This document shows positions 8,558-17,000 of a stretch of DNA of 64,000 nucleotides, piece after piece. A model generated the notes under the pieces. That model had not been told where the DNA came from and made no database searches. It was given only the letters and a program-made list of their open reading frames with translations. Within the stretch, counting starts at the first letter, position 1; every line of letters begins with the position of its first letter. Both the position numbers and the translations under genes were made by a program. This DNA comes from Sporocytophaga sp. (lineage in GTDB: Bacteria; Bacteroidota; Bacteroidia; Cytophagales; Cytophagaceae), in the NCBI GenBank assembly GCA_024707265.1, contig JANQAB010000010.1:828636-892635 (forward strand). The letters are read 5' to 3'.

Positions 8558-10141
8558 ATGAAGAGGCGAAAAATCACCATATTTTTACTGATTATTTTTT
8601 CCTTGATAACAACCTCCGGGTACCTGGTTGGTTGCAATGAGAGCAAAAATCCGGTATATCCAGGTAGAAAGTTGTCGGACAAAACTCCTTTATCTCTTGA
8701 TACAACTGTTATTACAACACCTGGAATAGGCTATACCAAAGGTGACGTCTATAAGTTTTTCTTTGGAGAACATTACAGAAAGGTCTGGGCTACTCCGGTT
8801 GAAGTTCCCATCATTGACCTTGAAAATACTCATGGGGGGCTTGCATTTTCCAAGGCAGGTGGAAATATGCAAACTATCAGTATCCGGTTAAAAAGTGCGG
8901 AAGGCAAAAGATTTGTTCTGAGAGGGATAGATAAAGACCCCACCAAAATATTACCTAAGATCATGAAGATTCATCCGATAAAAGGATTATTGCAGGATCA
9001 GATATCTGCCATGAACCCTTATGGTCCTCTTGCTATTCCCGGCCTTGCCAATGCCGCAGGGATCTTTCATGTAAATCCAATACTGGTATACGTTCCGGAT
9101 GAAAAAGATACGGAAGCTTTTCTTGATGGTTTAAAGGGAAAACTTGCCATGCTTGAAGAATTTCCTGATAAAGAATGGGCCAATACCGAGCAATATGGAT
9201 TTGCTTCTGATATCATTTCCACAGAAGACATGCTGAAAGAAAGGTTTAAACACCAGAATGCTAAAATTGATGCCAAAACTTATGCAAAATGCCGCTTGTT
9301 TGATTTTCTGGTCGGAGACTGGGACAGGCATTCAGATCAATGGAAATGGGCAGTCTTTGAGGATAGTACAGGAATGACCTTCAAACCTATTCCAAGAGAC
9401 AGAGACATGGTCTTCTTTCAGTTTAATGATGGTTTAGTTTTGAAGTTAGCGGTTGCAATCAATTCGAAACTACAATCATATGATTATGATATCCAAAGCA
9501 TCAAAGGCATGGGAAGAAACAGCAGGTACTTAGACAGGCTTGTTCTCCCTGAGCTTACAGAAGAAGTTTGGAATCACCTTATCAAAGATATCCAGATACG
9601 CATCACGGACTCTGTAATTGTAACCGCTATAAAAAGCTGGCCACAACCAGTATTTAACCAAATAGGCCAATCTACGATTGATAAACTTATTTACAGGCGA
9701 GATCATCTGTCTAAAACAGGAATTGAATTTTATAAATTGATTCAGAAAGAACCCATCATCGTAGGAACAGATAAAAAAGATCACTTTAAAATAGTAAGGC
9801 AAAAAAACACTACAGAAGTTACTGTATATGACAATGATGAAGAACAACTTTTATATAAAAGAGTATTTGACAATCATCTTACCAATAATATAACCCTGTA
9901 TGGTCTGAAAGGAGAAGATGAATTCATTATAGAAGGAAAAGCTAACAAAGGAATCCTTTTAAACATATACGGCGGAGAATCCTTTGATAAAATCATTGAT
10001 CATTCAGAACTGAAGGGCATATTAAAGAAAACAAGAGTTTATGAATACGGACCCAATCGTTATGAAGGTACGACAGAGTTAGAGTTATATGTGAACGATC
10101 CGTTGTATCATTATTTTGAAAGGTCCGGCAGACGTGAATAA
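8558..10141 (+). CDS. lipoprotein with kinase-like GDWDRHxDQW domain of unknown function
   Basis: A 527-residue lipoprotein (lipobox near LVGC26) of a family I recognise only from Bacteroidota, where the domain is usually fused to a metallophosphatase or an outer-membrane barrel. Conserved blocks: YKFFFGEHYRKVWATPVEVP, GGGxQT-like GGNMQTISIRL, FVLRGIDKDP, then FLVGDWDRHSDQWKW (about residues 250-264) and PIPRDRDMVFF. The paired Asp/Arg-Asp-His and RDRD motifs recall the catalytic and metal loops of HipA- and Fam20-type kinases, but that is inference. It lacks the C-terminal barrel common in relatives and ends shortly after an IYGGESFDKI segment. The following nuclease is on the same strand but 256 nt away. 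Confidence 0.6.
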   Translation: MKRRKITIFLLIIFSLITTSGYLVGCNESKNPVYPGRKLSDKTPLSLDTTVITTPGIGYTKGDVYKFFFGEHYRKVWATPVEVPIIDLENTHGGLAFSKAGGNMQTISIRLKSAEGKRFVLRGIDKDPTKILPKIMKIHPIKGLLQDQISAMNPYGPLAIPGLANAAGIFHVNPILVYVPDEKDTEAFLDGLKGKLAMLEEFPDKEWANTEQYGFASDIISTEDMLKERFKHQNAKIDAKTYAKCRLFDFLVGDWDRHSDQWKWAVFEDSTGMTFKPIPRDRDMVFFQFNDGLVLKLAVAINSKLQSYDYDIQSIKGMGRNSRYLDRLVLPELTEEVWNHLIKDIQIRITDSVIVTAIKSWPQPVFNQIGQSTIDKLIYRRDHLSKTGIEFYKLIQKEPIIVGTDKKDHFKIVRQKNTTEVTVYDNDEEQLLYKRVFDNHLTNNITLYGLKGEDEFIIEGKANKGILLNIYGGESFDKIIDHSELKGILKKTRVYEYGPNRYEGTTELELYVNDPLYHYFERSGRRE

Positions 10142-10397
10142 TAAGATACTCTACAATCTTTTATCCCTTATTAATTCCATTAACCAAATATTCTTTTCAT
10201 AAACCGTTCGCTAATAAAGAAAGGAGGGCCCTACCCTACTTCCATTTATCTTCTAAACACTTCTAATGCTTACGAGTAGTATTTTGATAATTTGATAAAC
10301 TTCATTCAAGCTTGAAGGATAATAAACATCTCATTAATAAAGCGGAAGAACATTCAGATTAACATTTAAACAATTTTTCATTAGACCAACTAAAGCT

Positions 10398-11330
10398 ATG
10401 TTCAAGGTAAAATCTACACACAAGGTCTCTTTCAATGAAATGAAAAGACTTGGGGATATTATAAATGGTCCTGAAGCCCAAGCCGAAGAAATTCTGTATA
10501 CAAAACCAGATAAACTAAAAGGAAGAAAAGGTTACGATCCTGACTTTCTTGAAGATTGGACAATAGACTTTCCCAAAGCAACGGGAGTCAAGGCTTATGA
10601 CATGTTAAAATTAAAAGATACTGATGATGTAGAATTGAAATATACCCATTTCTCTATCATCATGTCTCGCTCACGTAAATTGTCTATGATTACCGGTGTT
10701 AATATAGATGGTAATCAATCAAAGAAAATCGGCAGGTCAGACAAATGGTATCTGGATAGCAGAATTGAAACAAATCAGCAATTCGGAAACGAGCTTTATC
10801 AAAACAACAGGTTTGACAGAGGACATATGGTTAGAAGAGAAGATCCTGTATGGGGAGATGACGCAGCCACTGCCAACCTGGATACTTTTCATTATACTAA
10901 TGCCTGCCCTCAGATTGATGTGTTTAACCAACACACATGGTTGGGTCTCGAAAATTATATTCTTCAGAATGCCAGAGTATATCAGATGAAGGTTTCCGTA
11001 TTTACAGGTCCTTTCTTTACCAACAACGATATCACCTATAAAAATGCAAGAATACCAGGAGCTTATTGGAAAGTCATAGCATTCCTCAAAGAAGACGGCA
11101 CACCGTCTGCCACAGCTTATAAGATAAGTCAGGAAAATGAATTATCCGATATTGGATTTATATATGGCCCTTACAAAACCTATCAAATCAGTATAAGTGA
11201 AGTGATGATGGATACCAATATTGACTTTGAAGCATTGGAACAATATGACGGATTTTCACAACATGAGATAATGTCCTCCCTTAGTAATTTCAGGAAAGAG
11301 ATCAGAAATTTCAATGATATAATGTTGTAA
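10398..11330 (+). CDS. DNA/RNA non-specific endonuclease (NUC1/His-Me finger family)
   Basis: A 310-residue protein with the Serratia-nuclease-type catalytic motif RFDRGHMVRREDPVWGDD (about residues 138-155): DRGH carries the general-base histidine. The metal-binding Asn lies downstream in FHYTNACPQIDVFNQ. These ββα-metal nucleases cut DNA and RNA without sequence preference. No signal peptide is obvious in MFKVKSTHKVSFNEMKRLGD, so it is either intracellular or exported by another route. A hairpin terminator follows. The 256 nt before it hold no gene. Confidence 0.85.
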   Translation: MFKVKSTHKVSFNEMKRLGDIINGPEAQAEEILYTKPDKLKGRKGYDPDFLEDWTIDFPKATGVKAYDMLKLKDTDDVELKYTHFSIIMSRSRKLSMITGVNIDGNQSKKIGRSDKWYLDSRIETNQQFGNELYQNNRFDRGHMVRREDPVWGDDAATANLDTFHYTNACPQIDVFNQHTWLGLENYILQNARVYQMKVSVFTGPFFTNNDITYKNARIPGAYWKVIAFLKEDGTPSATAYKISQENELSDIGFIYGPYKTYQISISEVMMDTNIDFEALEQYDGFSQHEIMSSLSNFRKEIRNFNDIML

Positions 11331-11373
11331 GTGTAAAGCTAAAAGCTAAAAGTCTTTAATTCCACTGTAAACA

Positions 11374-11402
11374 AAAAAGGAGGATTTAATTGCCTCCTTT
11401 TT
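11374..11402. terminator. intrinsic terminator between convergent genes
   Basis: The stem AAAAAGGAGG/CCTCCTTTTT around a 9-nt loop, flanked by A's and T's, lies 44 nt after the nuclease stop and 69 nt before the end of the converging TonB-receptor gene. It could serve both. Confidence 0.75.
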
Positions 11403-11470
11403 CGTTTAAAAGTTATAGTTAAAACCCTCAGCGGACTCAACGGAGAATTCTCCTTTATCTTTGTTTTATG

Positions 11471-13900
11471 TTAAACTTTAACCCTGAGTGTTATTAAAAA
11501 ATTTCTACCGGGAGCACTGATACCTGAAGCAAAAATTCTATAATTCCTGTCTAGTAAATTCTCCACAGAAACCTGCAGTTGAATATATCTGTTCACATCA
11601 ACAGCTGTTCTAAGATTCAGCGTATACCATGAAGGCATTCCATCTGCAGTTGCCTGAGCAATATTGTCTTCTCCAACTAAGTTATAATTTTTCAACCTTT
11701 TCCATCCATTATACAATACAAAAAACTCCCCTCTGAATCTTTTCACTTTAACATTTACCGAACTTCTTCCAAATACCGGAGGAATATGATCAAGAGGATA
11801 ATCTGAAGAATCTGTTTTAATTCTTCCATACGTATAGTTAAATGTATTGGCTAATCCTATATTTTTAGTGAGCTCTGCATAGAGTGTTATATTGCCTCCA
11901 TAAATGTATGCTTTTCCTGCGTTTACGCTTGTTTGCACCCTACTCATTTTACCATCATACAATATAGAATCCTGGCCATTATATCTGCCGAATTGAGTTG
12001 TTATGGCATTGATATACCAGGTATAATAAGCAGTACCTTCAATATGAACCCGATTGATTAATGATTTTGCGATACTTATTTCTCCGTTGTAAGTATATTC
12101 TGGTTTCAAATTCGGATTCGGGACAATGACATTACCAGGAACAGATTCAAACACTTTACTTAGATCATCCACATTCGGAGAGCGGAATCCGGTTGAACCA
12201 AACACTGACAATCTCCATGATTTCTCAGGAAGATATACAAGTCCTATATTTCCATTTAAAGCACCATTTGTTTGTTTGATTTCTGAATAAGGAAAAGGGA
12301 AAAAAGTCTTCTCTCCGAAGTTGGCTTTCAACTCTACATTACTGTATCTGACACCTTCTGATAGTATAAGCTTTTTATTGAGCTCTATACTGTGAGTTAG
12401 ATATCCTGCAATCGTTCTCATAGTGGAACCACCGCTTGGATATCTTGTATCAAGCGGAGTTCTTAAACCTGTAACCACACTCTGGCCAAATGCAGAAGAA
12501 CCTACTTTATTATAATTAACCTCCAGGCCATATCGGAATTCATTTTTCTTCAAAACCTTTTCCAAATCTAAATTCATGGAATATATGCTCAGCTTTTCTT
12601 TCCTGCTGTTTCTGACTTCTCTGTTAAATCTCCTGTCATAACGGCTTTCTTCAATATCCTGATAGGCAAGTACCATTCTGGCTTTATCATAAAACGCTGT
12701 TTTTTCATTTAAATCCAGATGATATGACCCCAGCAATCTTTTCTGTGGGCCATAATACCATTCTGCATAAGCAGGCTTACCGTTAAACTGAGCTAACCTG
12801 TCATAACGTGGAATATCCGAACTGTTAGAATACTGAAAATTTAATGTGTGCGTAACTTTTGTTGAAGGAGAGAACAATATCTTTTGTAAGAAATCATATT
12901 GTTTGTAACCTGACTGTTTTTGAATATCAGAATTACTATTATATAAAACAGAATCCTTACCTCCTATCCTTTCTACATAAAAGTTTCTTTTACCAAAATC
13001 ATTGTATGCAGCTTTTCTATTTGCCCCTTGTCTTAAATCATCAAAATCAGAATATGTAAAACTTGTTAATGAAGCAATCTTATTAAATCCAATATTAATA
13101 TCAACATGTCCTGTTTTTTCTGAATTGGCAGATGAATATCTGGAATAGGCATTGGCACTGGCAAATGTTTTTCCTTTGCCTCCTGACAGAACTGGTCTTT
13201 TCGTATAGAAGCTCATAACACCACCTAAGGCGTCACTTCCATATATGACAGATCCAGTACCGAACAACAACTCTGTTCTTTCCAGAACACTGTTATCAAG
13301 GGTAATTACATTTTGCAAATGCCCTCCCCTGTATACAGCGTTATTCATTCTTATTCCATCAACAACCATTAACACCTTATTCGCTTCAAATCCCCTCATA
13401 ATGGGGCTTCCCCCACCCATCTGACTCCTTTGTACAAATACATTCCCCGTATTCTGAAGCACATCAGCAGTGGTCTCCTGACTTGCAAACTGCATTTCGC
13501 CGGAATTTATAACCTGAATCTGTCTTGGGATATCTCTTCTGCTTTCTTCAAACTTACTACCTGAAACAACAATTCCGTCCATCAGGCCAGTCTCTTCAGA
13601 CAAAACAACTTTAAAATCTAAGCCTTCCAAATCCTTTAAACTGGTAACATATGATTTATAACCTACCAGTTGAAACCGGACACTATCTGAAAGTTTAAAC
13701 TGGGAGATATCCGCCTGCCCTTTAGAATTAGAGGTTGTATAAAACTGCTTTTTAAGATCACTTATAAAAACACCTTCTAGTGGCGTCTGACTAATCTGAT
13801 CTGTAATAGTTACTTTCTGTGCATTTATTCCGGAATTAATCATGAAGAAAAATGCAGCAAAACCTAATCCTTTTTTAATATTTATTTTACAAAAGATCAT
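11471..13900 (-). CDS. TonB-dependent outer-membrane receptor, haem/haemoglobin-receptor type
   Basis: An 809-residue protein. In order: a signal peptide (cleavage near INAQK), a carboxypeptidase-regulatory-like domain (about 28-105), a plug domain with GGGSPIMRGFEANKVLMVVD, RMNNAVYRGGHLQNV and FGTGSVIYGSDALGGVMSF (about 160-240), then a beta-barrel ending in RNFLITLRVKV. The plug sequence matches the TonB-dependent haemoglobin/transferrin/lactoferrin receptor group better than SusC. It should import haem or a similar ligand using TonB energy. It stands alone, with no haem-lyase or HmuY-like neighbour. The C-terminal strand ends in the expected aromatic/hydrophobic pattern. Confidence 0.88.
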   Translation of the reverse strand: MIFCKINIKKGLGFAAFFFMINSGINAQKVTITDQISQTPLEGVFISDLKKQFYTTSNSKGQADISQFKLSDSVRFQLVGYKSYVTSLKDLEGLDFKVVLSEETGLMDGIVVSGSKFEESRRDIPRQIQVINSGEMQFASQETTADVLQNTGNVFVQRSQMGGGSPIMRGFEANKVLMVVDGIRMNNAVYRGGHLQNVITLDNSVLERTELLFGTGSVIYGSDALGGVMSFYTKRPVLSGGKGKTFASANAYSRYSSANSEKTGHVDINIGFNKIASLTSFTYSDFDDLRQGANRKAAYNDFGKRNFYVERIGGKDSVLYNSNSDIQKQSGYKQYDFLQKILFSPSTKVTHTLNFQYSNSSDIPRYDRLAQFNGKPAYAEWYYGPQKRLLGSYHLDLNEKTAFYDKARMVLAYQDIEESRYDRRFNREVRNSRKEKLSIYSMNLDLEKVLKKNEFRYGLEVNYNKVGSSAFGQSVVTGLRTPLDTRYPSGGSTMRTIAGYLTHSIELNKKLILSEGVRYSNVELKANFGEKTFFPFPYSEIKQTNGALNGNIGLVYLPEKSWRLSVFGSTGFRSPNVDDLSKVFESVPGNVIVPNPNLKPEYTYNGEISIAKSLINRVHIEGTAYYTWYINAITTQFGRYNGQDSILYDGKMSRVQTSVNAGKAYIYGGNITLYAELTKNIGLANTFNYTYGRIKTDSSDYPLDHIPPVFGRSSVNVKVKRFRGEFFVLYNGWKRLKNYNLVGEDNIAQATADGMPSWYTLNLRTAVDVNRYIQLQVSVENLLDRNYRIFASGISAPGRNFLITLRVKV

Positions 13901-13977
13901 TGAGTTGAATTTTAAGAGATTTTTAAAATAAAAAGAATAATAAAATCAGTTTATAATATTGCCAATCCCTCTATAGG

Positions 13978-13985
13978 CAAATATA
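13978..13985 (-). promoter_or_regulatory. putative -7 element of the TonB-receptor gene
   Basis: CAAATATA on the plus strand reads TATATTTG on the minus strand, a TAnnTTTG match 77 nt before the receptor start. A second identical box lies at 14009-14016. No fitting -33 TTG is obvious, so the call is weak. Confidence 0.3.
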
Positions 13986-14012
13986 TCAAGTGAACTTATT
14001 GATTAGTACAAA

Positions 14013-14049
14013 TATAGGCACTTCAAACATAACTTTCGAAGTGCCTATA
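14013..14049 (-). terminator. hairpin downstream of the large T9SS protein gene
   Basis: The perfect 12-bp stem TATAGGCACTTC/GAAGTGCCTATA with a 13-nt loop lies 20 nt past the stop of the 1800-residue protein (minus strand). The T-tract is short, so termination may be weak. Confidence 0.6.
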
Positions 14050-14069
14050 ATCAAATTTCACTAAAGGAT

Positions 14070-17000
14070 CTATTTCTTAATAACCTTAACAGATTCAGAA
14101 CTTCCATCCTTATATTTAACAGTAACTGCATAAACTCCTGCAGAGAACTCTTTTCCAAACTCAACAACCTTACCTTTCTCTACTTCACTTTGTGTGAAAG
14201 TGATATGACCGGAAACATCAGTAACTGTAATTTGTGCAACTGCCCTGCCTGGCTTCAAAGTAAACAGCTCTTCTGAAGGGTTAGGTGCAATAACCAAAGC
14301 TGCCGTTTCTTCTGAGTTTCCATCAACCCTTAACACAGAGCAGACAGATATATTCTTGCAAAACTGTTGGTAATAAGGAGCACCATTATAATTAACCCCC
14401 ACACAAAACTGTCCACCGGTAAAGTTGGCCCCAAAAAGAATGTTAACTTTATAAGGCTGACCACTTACAGGGGTAATACTCTGAACTGAAGTATTAGCAT
14501 ACCAGCTATAGGTATTCGCCCCTACTGTATGCACAGAATTAAGTTCAAGCTGTGCAGAACCATTGACAGTACCGCAATCCGGACCTATTATTTCAGCAGT
14601 GCTGCTTCCGCTAACAGTTATATTGATTTGTGATGAAGTTGTAGTCGCACTGGAATTATCATAAGCAATTGCTGTAAGAACATAAGTTCCAGCGGCAACA
14701 CTTGTCCAGGTATAGCTGTATGGAGAAGTCAGATCTTCACCAAGCTTTGTAGTGCCTTGGTAAAACTCCACTTTTGAAATACTACCGTCACTATCGGATG
14801 CATTGGCATTAATCGTAACAGAAGCAGGCGCTGTAAACGTTGCATTGTTCAATGGTGAAGTAATGCTTACAGTTGGTGCTACATTTCCTGAAGTAACAGT
14901 AATATTGATCAACGATGAAGTCGTACTTGCTGTAGCATTATCATAAGCAATTGCTTTAAGTGTATAAGTTCCGGCGGCAACACTTGTCCAGGTATAGCTA
15001 TATGGAGATGTCAGATCTTCACCAAGCTTTGTATTACCTTGATAAAACTCCACTTTAGAAATACTGCCGTCACTATCAGATGCATTGGCATTAATCGTAA
15101 CAGAAGCAGGAGCTGTAAACGTTGTATTGTTCAATGGGGAAGTAATACTTACAGTCGGTGCTACATTTCCTGAAGAAACAGTAATATTGATCAACGATGA
15201 AGTCGTACTTGCTGTAGCATTATCATAAGCAATTGCTTTAAGTGTATAAGTTCCGGCAGCAACACTTGTCCAGGTATAGCTATATGGAGAAGTCAGATCT
15301 TCACCAAGCTTTGTAGTGCCTTGGTAAAACTCCACTTTTAAAATACTTCCGTCACTATCGGATGCATTGGCATTAATCGTAACAGAAGCAGGAGCTGTAA
15401 ACGTAGCATTGTTCAATGGAGAAGTGATGCTTACTGTTGGCGCAACATTTCCTGAAGAAACAGTTATATTGATTAATGAAGATGTAGTGCTTGATCCTGA
15501 ATTATCAAATGCTACAGCCTTAAGAACATAGGTTCCTGCTGCAACGTTGGTCCAGCTGTAAGAATATGGAGAAGTCAGATCTTCACCAAGCTTTGTTGTT
15601 CCCTGATAAAATTCCACCCTTGTAATACTTCCGTCACTATCAGCAGCATTTGCACTTATCGTTACTGATGCCGGAACGGTAAACGTTGCGTTATTCAAAG
15701 GAGCAGTAATACTTACTGTCGGAGGAACACCAGGTAAAACTCTGAACAGACTGGCAGAAGGAATAAGTTGTTTAGTAATTCCTGAACTTTCATAATAAAC
15801 ATTTATTGATTCATCACCTCCCTGTTCAAAGAAATTTACTGTAACCGCGTGCTTTCCGGCCTTCAATGCAACAACACCTGATGCATGAGTCCCGGCCCCA
15901 TGTAATCCGTCATTATCTACCACAAGTTCATTTCCGATATACAAATTACTTCCATCATCAGAGTCTGTATAAAAGGTATACAACCCATCTGCAGGAACAT
16001 TTACAAAGCCTTTAAATCTGAAGGCAAAGTTATCATTTCTGTTTCTCGGAGTAAGGTCAAAATTGCTTATTGTACCTGTTTTTACTGCCGTAAGAATACT
16101 AAAATCAGGTATACTTGACCAGCTTCCTTCATAGTAGGAATAATCCAAACCTGACAATGTATTTGTTGGATTTTCCGGGTTTCTAAGGTCAAGTACTTTA
16201 ATAGCAATTGCCTGAGAAGCGCCTACAACTCCAAGGTTATCTGTCGCAGCTGCAACAATGTTAAAACTTCCTGCCGCAACATTTGTAAGCGTTAAGGAAT
16301 ACGGGCTGGTAAGATCCTCTCCGACCTTTACCCCATCCTTATAAAATTCAACCTTTGCTATTGAACCGTCAGGATCTGTTGCAGTAACATTCACAGTGAT
16401 GTTAGAAGCTGCCAGAAAAATTGCTTTAGATGCAGGAGAAGTGATGGAAACAACCGGAATTTTATTGGTAAAATCCATTGGAGAAAGTCTGCTTGCCGGT
16501 ATAGGTCTTTCAAATTCCCCTGTCGGCAATTGCCAGCCATAGGAAAGATTATCATCACCCTCACCTTCTTTTTGCAAGGCTTCAATATAATATTTCTGAC
16601 CAGCTACAAGATTGATCAAAGCAGATTCCTGAGTAGGATACCTGAACCAGTCTCTCAAACCTGTTGATTTTTCTGAATATGCAACTCTTACTTTAGTTGC
16701 CGGACTTGCGCTGGAGCTTAACCATAGTTCAGTGCTTTCATCACCTCCAATCCAGAATTTATATGAACCGGTATAAGGAGCACAGATATAACCTCTTTGA
16801 CGCACTCCAAAATTGTTAGCCTGATTTACAACTTCTTCCACAGAAGTTACGTTGCTTTGTGATGTGGTTGTTGTTGTAACAGGAATCTGATCTACGGAAT
16901 TACCACTAACAACTGACCAGTATTCTCTTGTTATTGAACCTGTGCCAGTGCAGGCAACAACATCAGGATTTCGGAAAAGTACAGTAGAAGGTATTACCTG

